DNA of 42,851 bases from Thraustochytrium sp. TN22 (Eukaryota; Sar; Bigyra; Thraustochytrida; Thraustochytriidae): the NCBI GenBank assembly GCA_013306675.1, contig JABLUY010000283.1:1-42851 (forward strand), given 5' to 3'. Shown piece by piece: positions 1-8,275 of this stretch. The position numbers were made by a program, and so were the translations under genes. Position 1 is the stretch's first letter, and every line of letters begins with the position of its first letter. The notes beneath the pieces were generated by a model that saw only the letters and a program-made list of their open reading frames with translations, was not told where the DNA came from and did not search any database.

Positions 1-1130
1 TTGTTGTAGAGGCGCTGCACGGGACGCGGGAGCGCGACGGCGAACTCGGTCTCGCCGTGTATGACGCGGCGGCCCTCCGTGGTGACGGCCCCCAAGAGTT
101 GTCAGCGCCGTTGTCGTCCGGGGCTAGGATCCGCTCAGAGACGTCTTCGGTGGAGAGGAGCTCGGAGGTGTCGCGGTCCCAGACGCGGCGCTTGGGACTG
201 CGGCCGGAGTCAGGTGGCGAGCAAGGACGAACATATATACGAAACGGACCGCTCGGTCCGAAGCAGCGTGTCGTGTTGCGTTGGTGCTCGGTTTTTACTC
301 TCTCGCTGCTGACTGACCGTCTGTACTCCAAACGCCACTGCGGCTCGCACCTTGGGACCCGTGCCATTCTTCACGTCATGATCAATGATTCCAGCATCAG
401 AGTTCTTGTCCGAGAGGAACGCGGGCCACGGGCGCGAAGGAGAGCCTGTCGCGAGATGCCTTGGAGAGTGGTGTTGGCGATGGGCCTGCCGCCGAGGGCA
501 ACGTGGAGGCCGTGCCGTGACGCGAGGCACGTTGCGCGAGCTGGCGTCGGCCAGCAAAGAGTTCGTTGGCGCCCCGGCGGATACAACAAATACGATGGCG
601 GTTTCGTGCACCGCAAGGCTCATGACGATGGCGGCGAGGTTGGCGTCGCTGCGGGGTTATCGGCGCGCTTCACGGCGTCGAGCTGGCCGAGGGAGCCCCG
701 GCCCTTTGGCGATGCTGACCGGCGACGTGGCGGTAGCGCATGAGGGCGCTCGGGCCGACCTAGATCCGGAGGAAGGCTTGGCGGCGTCAGCGTCATTTAC
801 TCAAGCGTGTTCGTTGAAAACGAGCTGGCGGGGACGGCCGTGCAGGCGAGCTCGTTGGTGGCGTCGAGTGCCTCGGAGATACGTACGCGCGCGTCCATCG
901 CGAGATGCCTGCATGGCGGATTTACACGCGGCGATGATGCTGCTTCGTGACGAAGAAGGCGCCGATGCGGTACTTGTATTCTCGAGCAGGTGGATCCAAC
1001 TTGATCCATCTTTTCTCATGAGCCGGGTACAGGGCCTTGTGCGCGATTTTGTGCGCGACGTGCAGGAGGTGGTGTTCGAGACAGTGCGCACAAGGTTTCT
1101 TGCTGACAACGTCTGAGGCAGGCACGAGCT
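1..1130 (-). mobile_element. Possible relic of a Ty1/copia-like retrotransposon pol region
   Basis: No intact gene is visible here. Read on the minus strand, short patches occur in the order expected of copia-type pol. Near 1040-1125 there is a Cys/His-rich stretch with a CxxC pair. It is followed near 960-1010 by a stretch like the start of an integrase core (REYKYRIGAFFV). Near 150-190 there is a patch (RVWDRDTSELLSTEDV) like the segment after integrase that usually reads RVWD..T..ii.SRDV. The element is clearly broken, with several interruptions, and is probably old. No terminal repeats are visible and the left end runs off the window. The patches are short and could be chance, so the call is tentative. 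Confidence 0.27.
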
Positions 1131-1304
1131 AAAGGTGGACGCCGATGCGTCTGCGGCGAACGTGCCGGTGCCGGCCCTCCTTTGGCCGCGGCGGAGGCCT
1201 CGCGTTCGCTGCTGAGCTCATTCGTTCCTCTCGTTTGTTGTGAGACAGACAAAAATCTAACGCCTCGCAACGCCGCTCGCTCCCCTGTGAGCCCTCGCGG
1301 CTGC

Positions 1305-2603
1305 ATGCGCACGAGCGAGCGCGCGGCGTTGAGGCTGGTGGCGGCGCTGGCGCTGGCGCTGGTGCTGGTGCAGCTGGCGCTGTGGCGGCAACTGCGCGCG
1401 GCCGACGCCGAGGATGGCTTCCCGGACCTGCACGCGGCGGCCGTGGCGGAGCGCTACTTGCGGTGCGCGGGCTGCCTGCTGCCGCCCGAGTGCTCGGGCG
1501 ACGTGCACAGGGAGCGTGAGTATCTGCCGTCGCGGCCGGCCGCGCCAGACCGCGGCCTGATGCGCGCCGCTGCGTCGGCGTACCGTGGCTGGCTGTGCTC
1601 GTTGCCGGCGACGCACGAGGCTGAGCTGAAGGTGGACGCGCACGCGTGCTACAAGGCGGAGGGCGCGGACAGCGTGTTCTGCGAGCGCACAGTGGGCAAG
1701 ACGCTGGCGCGCTGGATGCACATGCAACTGTCCTGGGCCTCAGGCGCCTCGGCGACGCGGTTCATGCCAAGCTTGAGCCGCGACGCGCCGCAGTGGCAGT
1801 GGCTGCCCACAGGCACAGCGCCTCGGAGCTGGTTCACTGACGACGCGTGTACAAGGCGAGGGAGTCTGTCGCAAGCGCACATGGCGGTCTCGTCCTGGGT
1901 GGCTACGGCGCGCGCGGGCGAGGGCGGCGTTGGCTTGTACGCGTTGCTCCAGGGCTTGGCGCTGTGGACGCTACTGGAGCACCACGTCGCGGGCGACCTG
2001 CGGCGCGCCGTCTCGGAGCTCCTTACCACGCGGGTGGTCCGCGTGGGCGCGACGCAGACTGCGGCGAAGTCATGTTCGATTGGGATTCACATACGTCGAG
2101 GCGACGCGTGTGGGAGCTGGCATTCCAGGCCTGCGTGGGACGAGCTTCGGCGGCCGTGCTTCGCGACAGCGCTCTATGTGGAGAAGCTGCGCCGCCTGCA
2201 GGCGCTCTACGGACCGTGCGAGATCCGCGTGGCAACGGACGACGACGGGGTGCTGGCGGAGCTCCCTTTGCTGGGCAAGCAGCTCGGCTGGACCTTTGCC
2301 TACGTGGACGTGAGTCGCGAGGCGCTGCGACCGGAAAGGCCGGGTGAGCCATCGTCCTTTATCGAGAATCGCTTGTGGGATGCGAATGGGCGGTCGGTGG
2401 TGGTGCATTCGGCCTTGGCGGACCTGGAGTTCCTGGCGGATGCGGATGCGCTCCTGGGGACGGCGTCGTCGACCATGATGCGGCTCTTGCACGTGCTGGT
2501 GACGGCCAAGTCTGGGCGGCCGCCACCGTACATTTCCTTGGACCAGCCTTTTGTCAATTATTACTCGGAGCACCGGCGCTGCGAGAACCGCGCCTGGATT
2601 TGA
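1305..2603 (+). CDS. Type II membrane fucosyltransferase-like glycosyltransferase
   Basis: This is a 432-residue protein. A short basic N terminus is followed by one hydrophobic segment (about residues 9-27, LRLVAALALALVLVQLALW), typical of a Golgi type II membrane enzyme. The catalytic region carries IGIHIRRGD (about 258-266), the GDP-fucose-binding signature of alpha-1,6/O-fucosyltransferase-type GT-B enzymes. Near 370-393 there is LADLEFLADADALLGTASS, matching the second conserved block of FUT8/NodZ relatives (DL..L..AD..V.TfSS). Several paired Cys in the lumenal part (CAGC, CCLLPPEC-like) suggest disulfides. The ATG at 1305 is chosen because it directly precedes the anchor; the open frame continues upstream without another ATG. 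It most likely transfers a sugar in the secretory pathway. Donor and acceptor are inferred from the family and remain uncertain. Confidence 0.72.
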   Translation: MRTSERAALRLVAALALALVLVQLALWRQLRAADAEDGFPDLHAAAVAERYLRCAGCLLPPECSGDVHREREYLPSRPAAPDRGLMRAAASAYRGWLCSLPATHEAELKVDAHACYKAEGADSVFCERTVGKTLARWMHMQLSWASGASATRFMPSLSRDAPQWQWLPTGTAPRSWFTDDACTRRGSLSQAHMAVSSWVATARAGEGGVGLYALLQGLALWTLLEHHVAGDLRRAVSELLTTRVVRVGATQTAAKSCSIGIHIRRGDACGSWHSRPAWDELRRPCFATALYVEKLRRLQALYGPCEIRVATDDDGVLAELPLLGKQLGWTFAYVDVSREALRPERPGEPSSFIENRLWDANGRSVVVHSALADLEFLADADALLGTASSTMMRLLHVLVTAKSGRPPPYISLDQPFVNYYSEHRRCENRAWI

Positions 2604-2973
2604 TGTAACGAAGAGCGGGAGTTGTGCGCAGACTCCGGTGCTGATTTTATTTTGGGTCTTGATGAAAACACTCATTTCGAAGCGAGAAGCCGCGACAACA
2701 GCAACAAGCCCCAAACAAGCTGCCACGTCGGTCGGCCAGCGCCGTTGAAGAAGACAAGTTCGGCGCAGAGTTTGAAAGCTGCTGGCTGGTGAAGGGAACA
2801 ATTTGCAGTCGCAGCGAGGAAGCGCAGCAGCGACAAGAAGAAGCAGGCAAACAAGGCGGCACGCCTGCAAGTGCCACGACTGGGTCAGCCGAGGTTGGAA
2901 ATTGACACGCTGGCGTACAGGACGAACAGGAACACATGAGAGAGTCAAAGGCACGGGAATAGAGGTTGTCTTC
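2604..2973. other. Convergent 3' intergenic region
   Basis: This stretch lies between the stop of the fucosyltransferase-like gene and the stop of RPS23, which converge. It is less GC-rich than its neighbours and should hold both 3' UTRs. I see no gene, structured RNA or repeat in it. Confidence 0.6.
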
Positions 2974-3717
2974 TTAGTTACGGGGCTTCTCCTTCTTCTC
3001 CTTGTAGAGGGCCCAGAGGGAGACGCCGGCGACCTTGACGACCTTGAACCGGACACCGGGGATATCACCGACAGCGTGGCCGGAGCGACCGAAGCCGGCG
3101 ATGAGCACCTCGTCGTTCTCTGTGTACAAGCAGGCAAGGCGCGCACGAGTCAGTCCTGTGTTCGTGTTCGCGCGCGTGCGCAATCTGGCCAGGAGCGTGT
3201 GGCGTGGAGACGTACCGTCGACGTAGTTGAGGCAGCCGTCGCGGGGCACGAAGGCGGAGATCTTCTTGCCGTTCTTAATCCTGCGTGGTTGCGGCGGTGC
3301 GGCGTCAGCATGTCGGTCTCCATGCGCCCCCTCTTCATCCATGGCGAGGCGAGGCGAGGCGAGGCGAGCCATGGGTGGTTGGTTGGCTGGGCGTCGCGTC
3401 GCGTCGCGTCGCGTCGAGACGCGATGCGGCGTCCCACTCCCGCCACGCCCCTCGCCTCTCGCCCCCGCTCTCCTCCCCCTGCACCATCACGAAACCTACA
3501 GCTGCACGCGGACGCTCTTACGGATAGCGGAGTTGGGCTGCTTGGCCTCAATACCGATCTTCTCGAGCACGATACCCTTGGCCATGGAGGCGCCGGCCAT
3601 GGGCAGGTTGTACTTGGTGTTGGAGTGCGCCTTGGCGTACGACTTCTTCGCCCATCGCTGCGCCTGGCGGTGCAGCCGGTGCTTGCGCGCCGTGCGGATG
3701 CCCTGCGGCTTGCCCAT
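2974..3717 (-). CDS. RPS23: 40S ribosomal protein S23 (uS12), three exons
   Basis: This is the small-subunit protein uS12 at the decoding centre. Exons on the minus strand are 3717-3500, 3280-3216 and 3119-2974. The introns, 3499-3281 and 3215-3120, both run GT...AG (donors GTAGGT and GTACGT, acceptors CGCAG and CACAG). The spliced product is 142 residues, against 143 in human, and aligns throughout: [12 protein letters not shown] at the N terminus, [20 protein letters not shown] in the middle, and [20 protein letters not shown] near the C terminus. The KQPNSAIRK segment and the PRDGCLNY loop are the decoding-site elements of the family. The start is the ATG at 3717; the frame upstream of it has no ATG. 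Intron 1 is packed with 5-bp repeats. The gene is divergent to RPLP2, which suggests co-expression of two ribosomal proteins. Confidence 0.96.
3343..3416. repeat. Pentanucleotide repeats inside RPS23 intron 1
   Basis: On the plus strand, GGCGA is repeated about five times from 3343, and CGTCG about five times from 3391. Both tracts lie wholly within intron 1, where a 5-bp unit cannot disturb a reading frame. Confidence 0.9.
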
Positions 3718-4364
3718 CTTGCCCAAGCGCTCGCGCTTCTCCGCTCTGCCGCGCTCGCCCTCCGCCGCGCCGCCGCTCTCCTGACTGCTCGACCGCGACC
3801 ACCCGCCAGCCGCCTGCCGGCGCCGCGCCGCGCCGCGCCGCCGCTACCCTAACCGCGCCCGGCCCCGCGCCGCCCTCCGCGCGGCCCTTCGCGCGCCCCT
3901 TTGCGCGCGCATTCTCCACTTGCGCGCGCCGCATTCTCCACTTGCGCGCCGCCGCGCGGCCCTTGCGCGCTGCGCCGGGGCGCGCTGCCACGGGACCGGG
4001 CGGCGGCGCGGCGCCGCGACAACGAGAGGCCGCGGCGCCGCGCCCCGCCGCCGCGCAGCGCGGCGCAGCCCTTAAATTGCCGCTGGCAGGAGGAGAGCTC
4101 TGCGCTCTTCGTCTGGGTACGTGCCGGCGTCTGCCTTGTCGTCGCCCGCGCCGTGCCTCCCGCCTGCGCGCGCGCTCGCGCACCTGCGCGCTGGCGCTGG
4201 CGCTGGCGCTGGCGCTGCGCGGGATGGGGCCGTCGCGGCGACGATGATGACCTTGATGATGATGAGAATGAGGGGCGCGGCGCGGCACCGCGCGAGCGCG
4301 GCGCGAGGGCAGGAGGACTGACGGAGAGGACGAGCACAGGAACTTCCGCGCACACTCAAGCAAG
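3718..4364. promoter_or_regulatory. Shared divergent promoter region of RPS23 and RPLP2
   Basis: This 647-bp stretch separates the two start codons. It is extremely GC-rich on the RPS23 side (many GCGCGC and CGCCG runs) with a small AT-richer patch (CCTTAAATTGCC) near 4072. Downstream is a GATGATGAT-rich patch at 4240-4275. GGGTACGTGC near 4116 could be the donor of a 5' UTR intron in RPLP2; that is only a possibility. I find no open frame with homology. Confidence 0.5.
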
Positions 4365-4721
4365 ATGCAGTACGTCGCCGCCTACATGCTCCTGGCCCTG
4401 GCCGGCAAGGAGCAGCCGTCCTCGGACGAGATCAAGGCCCTGCTCGAGAAGGCCGGCGTTGAGGTGGACGAGGAGAAGCTCTCCAAGTTCGCCTCGGCCG
4501 TCGAGGGCAAGGACGCCAGCGCCCTGGTCGAGGAGGGCAAGGAGAAGATGCTGTCCATCCAGGGCGCCGTCGGCTCCGGTGGCGGCTCCGGCGGTGCCGC
4601 GGCTGGCGGCGCCGGTGGCGCTGCGGCCGAGGAGGCCAAGGAGGAGGAGGAGGAGGCCGAGGAGGTTGACGTCGGCGGCGGCGACCTCTTTGGCGGCGGT
4701 GGTGGTGGCGATGGCTACTAA
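4365..4721 (+). CDS. RPLP2: 60S acidic ribosomal stalk protein P2
   Basis: This 118-residue protein is of normal family length. The N-terminal dimerisation domain (MQYVAAYMLLALAGKEQPSS, then IKALLEKAGVEVDEEKLSKF) is diagnostic of P2. It dimerises with P1 and binds P0 in the ribosomal stalk that recruits elongation factors. A Gly/Ala hinge (about 70-90) and an acidic run follow. The last residues are VDVGGGDLFGGGGGGDGY instead of the nearly universal animal/fungal DDDMGFGLFD; only acidic residues, a DLF and a terminal Tyr remain. Similar Gly-rich, Tyr-ending tails are, as I recall, seen in stramenopiles. Two truncated tandem copies of the 3' half of this gene lie directly downstream. Confidence 0.94.
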   Translation: MQYVAAYMLLALAGKEQPSSDEIKALLEKAGVEVDEEKLSKFASAVEGKDASALVEEGKEKMLSIQGAVGSGGGSGGAAAGGAGGAAAEEAKEEEEEAEEVDVGGGDLFGGGGGGDGY

Positions 4722-4864
4722 GCACCGGGTTAAGAAAACATCATCCTTCATTGCCTTTTCCCCCACTCCGAGTTTGTGGTCTTGACAACAGTGACAAGTT
4801 CTTGGTCCTTGTCGGCGGCAGTGATTGAAACGAAGAGGCCTTGGACAGCACATCGTCGGCTGGT

Positions 4865-5105
4865 GTCCATCCAGGGCGCCGTCGGCTCCGGTGGCGGCTC
4901 CGGCAGAGGAGGCCGAGGAGGTCGACGTCGGCGGTGGTGGCGATGGCTACTGAGCACCGGGTTAAGAAAACATCATCCTTCATTGCCTTTTCCCCCACTC
5001 CGAGTTTTTGGTCTTGTCAACAATGACAAGTTCTTGGTCCTTGTCGTCCTGGTCGGCGGCAGTGATTGAAACGAAGAGGCCTTGGACGTCACATCGTCGG
5101 CTGGT
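4865..5105 (+). pseudogene. Truncated tandem copy 1 of the RPLP2 3' end
   Basis: This segment repeats the P2 hinge coding sequence (GTCCATCCAGGGCGCCGTCG, first seen at 4553), a shortened acidic tail, a stop codon and the whole 3' flank (caccgggttaagaaaac, then cttttcccccactccgag). It starts 312 bp after the equivalent position in the real gene. The hinge is shorter and the N-terminal half and promoter are absent, so it cannot encode P2 by itself. The 3' flank is very close to that of the parent gene, so the duplication looks recent. Confidence 0.88.
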
Positions 5106-5345
5106 GTCCATCCAGGGCGCCGTCGGCTCCGGTGGCGGCTCCGGCGGTGCCGCGGCCGGTGTCGCTGCGGCCGAGGAGGCCAATGAGGAGGAGGTCGACG
5201 TCGGCGGTGGCAATGGTTTAGATAACATCCATCACCATCCTTGATTGCCTTTCCCCCCCCACTCCGCGTTTTGCCTTGACTGGTCCTTGCCAGCGGCAGT
5301 GACCGAAACGAAGAGGCCTTCGACAACGTCGGGCCGGGCGTGACC
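5106..5345 (+). pseudogene. Truncated tandem copy 2 of the RPLP2 3' end
   Basis: This is a third occurrence of the same unit, 241 bp after copy 1. It keeps the hinge codons and GAGGAGGTCGACGTCGGCGG, but the end of the frame and the 3' flank are more altered than in copy 1. It has no N-terminal half. The flank is recognisable (CATCCTTGATTGCCTTT, CGAAACGAAGAGGCCTT). The extra divergence suggests it is older or less constrained than copy 1. Confidence 0.85.
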
Positions 5346-5435
5346 TAACTTCTGTTGCAAAAGGACCAAGCAGTCGTAACGTCGACAGCGCAAAAGGATT
5401 CGTTTCCTCCTTGTCTCCGCTTCTCTAAGCTAAAA

Positions 5436-6428
5436 TTAGACCATGAGCTTGTTGGTGGCACGCACGCAGTCGGCAGCGTCGTTCACCATGCGCGAGATGA
5501 GCTCGTCGCACGTCGGCACGTCGTGAATGAGGGCGGCGACCTGGCCCAGGCTCCACACACCCTCTTCGCGGTCGCCCGTCTCCTGGAAGGCGCGCTTGTA
5601 GGCGGCGCCGCGCACGTAGTCGCGGATGCGGTCGAACTCGCCGGGGAACTCGCGCTCGGTCTCCTGGATCTTGAGCGCGGTCTGGTTGCGGTAGACACGC
5701 TCCGTGTTGCGCATGGAGCGCATGATGAGCGTGGTGGCGGTCTCGTCGCCCTCCACAATGGCCTGCTTGATGTTGTCGTGGATGCGCGCCTCCTTGGTCG
5801 CCATGAAGCGCGAGCCCATGACAATGCCCGACGCGCCCAGGTTGAGCGCCGCCGCGAGCTGGCCGCCCGTGCCCATGCCGCCGCACGCCATCCAGGGGAT
5901 GGAGAGGTCCTCCTGCGCCTTGGCGAAGAGCACCCAGCCGCCGACGTCGGTCTCGCCCGGGTGTCCGGCCGCCTCAAAGCCGTCGATCGAGACCATGTCC
6001 ACGCCCATGCGCTCGGCCGTCTTGGCGTGCCGCGTCGAGGTGACCTTGTGGATCACCTTCATGCCCTCGGCCTTGAAGCGCTCCACGAAGGGCGCCAGGC
6101 CCTTGTAGTGGCCGGCCGTCTCGATCACCGGCACCTTCTCCTCCACCACCACGTCCGCGTACGCGTCGTAGTTGGGCGGCTTGAGCATCGGCAGCAGCGT
6201 CATGTTCACGCCAAACGGCTCGCTCGTCAGCTCCCGCGTCTTGCGGATCTCCGCGCGCAGGTCCTCCGGCGACGGCTGCGTCAGCGCCGTGATGATGCCC
6301 AGGCCGCCCGCGTTCGACACGGCGGCGGCCAGTCCGGCGTAGCCCACGTAGTGCATGCCGCCCAGCATCACCGGGTGCCGCACGCCCGCCAGCTCCGTGA
6401 ACGCCGTGCGGAACACCTGCGACGCCAT
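5436..6428 (-). CDS. Nitronate monooxygenase / FabK-like FMN enzyme
   Basis: This 330-residue protein is of typical length for the 2-nitropropane dioxygenase (nitronate monooxygenase) family, which also includes FabK enoyl-ACP reductases. The TIM-barrel, FMN-binding motifs are present: HPVMLGGMHYVGYAGLAAAV at about 17-36 followed by SNAGGLGII, VDMVSIDGFEAAGHPG near 141-156, MACGGMGTGGQLAAALNLGA near 178-197 with GIVMGSRF after it. In this family the H of the AGHxG segment is at the active site. No transit peptide is evident, so it is probably cytosolic. Nitronate detoxification or an enoyl-reductase-like role are both possible and sequence alone does not decide. The ATG at 6428 is chosen because the upstream frame turns low-complexity. 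It is divergent to the cytochrome b5 gene. Confidence 0.88.
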   Translation of the reverse strand: MASQVFRTAFTELAGVRHPVMLGGMHYVGYAGLAAAVSNAGGLGIITALTQPSPEDLRAEIRKTRELTSEPFGVNMTLLPMLKPPNYDAYADVVVEEKVPVIETAGHYKGLAPFVERFKAEGMKVIHKVTSTRHAKTAERMGVDMVSIDGFEAAGHPGETDVGGWVLFAKAQEDLSIPWMACGGMGTGGQLAAALNLGASGIVMGSRFMATKEARIHDNIKQAIVEGDETATTLIMRSMRNTERVYRNQTALKIQETEREFPGEFDRIRDYVRGAAYKRAFQETGDREEGVWSLGQVAALIHDVPTCDELISRMVNDAADCVRATNKLMV

Positions 6429-7014
6429 CCTGCTGCCTCCTCGCGCTCCTCCTCTCGCTCTCCGCCGCCCTTTTGGCTTTGCTTGCCTGCTCGCGCGCGC
6501 GCGCCGCCTTGTGCTGCCTGGGACTCTCCTGCAAGGCTTGCAACCCGCTTGCAACCTGCTGCGACCCTCTTGCAGCCGCCAGGCGAAACCTGCACAGCGC
6601 GAGCGCGAAAGCCTCCGAGTCGGGGCAGCCTGACATGAAGCCTGAGCTGCGCGCGCGCAAAGACCACGACAACGGCGGCGACGAGCGACGGGAAGTCGAG
6701 GACTCGAACGAGGAGTTGGCATAGGACGAGAAGCCATGGAACTCCGGCGTAATTTACGACCGCAATGCCGACGCAGATAGCGCGCAAGGCCTGCCAGTGG
6801 AGTGCTCGCCGCGGCTTTGCGTCGACTTCGAACTTCGCTGCCCCGCGTGTGGCACACGCTCCTCGGTTGCCCAGCAAGCCTGCCCCTGCCTCGTTGGGCT
6901 CGCCGCCGCCGCCGCCGCCGCCACGGCGCTTGTTCGTCCCTCACTCGTCCCTGTCGTAGAGGGCACCTGAGCAAAGCAGAACGTGAACTTCTCAGTCAGT
7001 GAGCCTGCGCTTCC
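6429..7014. promoter_or_regulatory. Divergent promoter region (flavoenzyme / cytochrome b5 gene)
   Basis: This 586-bp stretch lies between two start codons on opposite strands. It has pyrimidine-rich tracts near the flavoenzyme start and a quasi-palindrome CTCAGTCAGTGAG at 6990-7002, a few bases before the cytochrome b5 ATG. The palindrome resembles the CAGTGAG motif seen elsewhere between genes. No other feature is evident. Confidence 0.5.
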
Positions 7015-7899
7015 ATGGCGTCGAGCTCGAGCCCGTCTCCGCCTCCGCCGGCGCGGCGGCGGGCGTCCTCGGCCGCGGCGGCCGCGGCGGCGAGAGGATG
7101 GGAGGAGTGGCGGCTGCTCTGGGGCATGTGGCTCTACGTGGCGGCGGGCGTGCTCCTCGCGGTCGGCGTTGCCATGTGCGAGCCAGAGACGCGCGTCTAC
7201 ACGGTCGAGGAGCTGGCCGGCTTTGACGGGAGCGGCAAGGGCGGCAAGCGGTACCTGGCTGTGCTGGGCGAGATCTTTGACGTGACGCGCGGCGAGCACT
7301 ACCGGCCGGAGAGCGGCTACTTTTACTTTGTGGGCAAGGACGCCTCGCGCTCCTTCACCACGGGCGAGTTCTCAGGCGAGCCGCGCGATGACGTGCTGGA
7401 CTTGGAGCCGGCGCAGGTGGCTGCGGTGGCTGGCTGGCGCACCTTTTACCGCGAGAACAAGGACTACCGCTTCAAGGGCTATCTTGAGGGTCGCTACTTC
7501 GACCCGATGGGCCACCCGACGCTCGAGCTGGAGCAGGTGGAGGAGATCTTGGCAGACCAGGGCCGTGCCGACGCCGCCATGCAGGCGTATCGGGAGCGCT
7601 ATCCAGCGTGCAACACCAAGTGGTCCAAGCTCGAGGGCCGCGAGAACTGGTGCTCCAACGCTATGCTCAAGGGACGGGACGCAGTGCGCCTCGTTCCGCG
7701 TGAGGCGCACAATCCGGTCACCAAGAGGCCGCAGTGCATTTGCATCGAGCTCGCCGAGGCCGAGGCTGCTGCCCCTGGCACCTACAAGGTATATGAGCGC
7801 TGCCACCGCAAGGCACAGCGTTGCGAGTTGCCCGAGGTAGCCGAGTTGCCCGAGGTAGCCGAGTTGCCCGAGGTAGCCTCCGCGAGCAGTGAGGAGTGA
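7015..7899 (+). CDS. Neuferricin-type membrane-anchored cytochrome b5-domain protein
   Basis: This 294-residue protein has a low-complexity N terminus, one membrane span (about 34-54, ending before CEPETR) and a cytochrome b5-like domain at about 61-160: YTVEELAGFDGSGKGGKRYL, AVLGEIFDVTRG, YFYFVGKDASRSFTTGEFSG, then WRTFYRENKDYRFKGYLEGR. The order and wording match CYB5D2/neuferricin of the MAPR branch, not classic b5, since the HPGG heme-ligand motif is missing. MAPR proteins bind heme through a Tyr and act at membranes in heme or sterol handling; that role here is inferred. The C-terminal half has six or more Cys (PACNTKW, NWCSN, CICIE, ERCHRK, RCELPE), suggesting a lumenal or extracellular fold. 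It ends in three exact ELPEVA repeats. Confidence 0.87.
   Translation: MASSSSPSPPPPARRRASSAAAAAAARGWEEWRLLWGMWLYVAAGVLLAVGVAMCEPETRVYTVEELAGFDGSGKGGKRYLAVLGEIFDVTRGEHYRPESGYFYFVGKDASRSFTTGEFSGEPRDDVLDLEPAQVAAVAGWRTFYRENKDYRFKGYLEGRYFDPMGHPTLELEQVEEILADQGRADAAMQAYRERYPACNTKWSKLEGRENWCSNAMLKGRDAVRLVPREAHNPVTKRPQCICIELAEAEAAAPGTYKVYERCHRKAQRCELPEVAELPEVAELPEVASASSEE
7825..7878 (+). repeat. Three perfect 18-bp coding repeats (ELPEVA)
   Basis: GAGTTGCCCGAGGTAGCC occurs three times head to tail at 7825, 7843 and 7861, each encoding ELPEVA at the C terminus of the cytochrome b5-domain protein. Perfect identity at the DNA level points to a recent expansion that is probably variable between strains. 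Confidence 0.95.
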
Positions 7900-8081
7900 G
7901 TGAATCATCCGAGCGCCGCCCATGAGAAAAGAAGACAGACACGAGCAGGTTTCTTTGATTTGTGCGCCAGCCACCCTCTTTGTCTTGTGCGCGCCAGCGC
8001 AACAGTCTCCTCTCGTGCGCAATCGAATGGCGAGGCTCGGCTTAAGGGCCAGGCTCTGGAGGCAGCGCAAGACCACTCAAC

Positions 8082-8260
8082 GCAACGCAACGTCGTGTAT
8101 TTTGTGCTTGTTAAAATGAACTCAAGGCAACGCAACGTCCTGTGTTTTGTGGATCAGCTCCACGTCAAGTGCTTTTTGAATGAACTCACAGTCAAGGCAA
8201 GGCAACGTCGTGAATTTGTAAATCAGCTCCACGTAAAGTGCTTCTTGAATGAACGTAAAG
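8082..8260. repeat. Three imperfect tandem units between convergent genes
   Basis: The units are 8082-8126 (45 bp, internally shortened), 8127-8196 (70 bp) and 8197-8260 (64 bp). Shared blocks are GCAACGCAACGTCSTG at the start, ATCAGCTCCACGT and AAGTGCTTYTTGAATGAAC. The array fills most of the 376-bp gap between the cytochrome b5 gene and the filamin-PH gene, so it is probably transcribed in the 3' UTR of one or both. Its final unit ends 16 bp before the filamin-PH stop codon. Confidence 0.85.
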
Positions 8261-8275
8261 ATGTCTCCGTCTCGC

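Noticed and set aside
385-1116. 243-codon plus-strand frame near the left edge
   Set aside because: Arg/Ala-rich without recognisable homology. The minus strand gives the only, weak, family resemblance in this stretch.
3718-3726. Start of RPS23 three codons further upstream (GK before MGK)
   Set aside because: The codon there is TTG, not ATG. The ATG at 3717 aligns exactly with the human start.
4865-5240. Extra exons of a longer RPLP2 protein
   Set aside because: The first copy ends in a stop codon followed by a full 3' flank, and the later copies repeat that flank too. This is tandem duplication, not exon structure.
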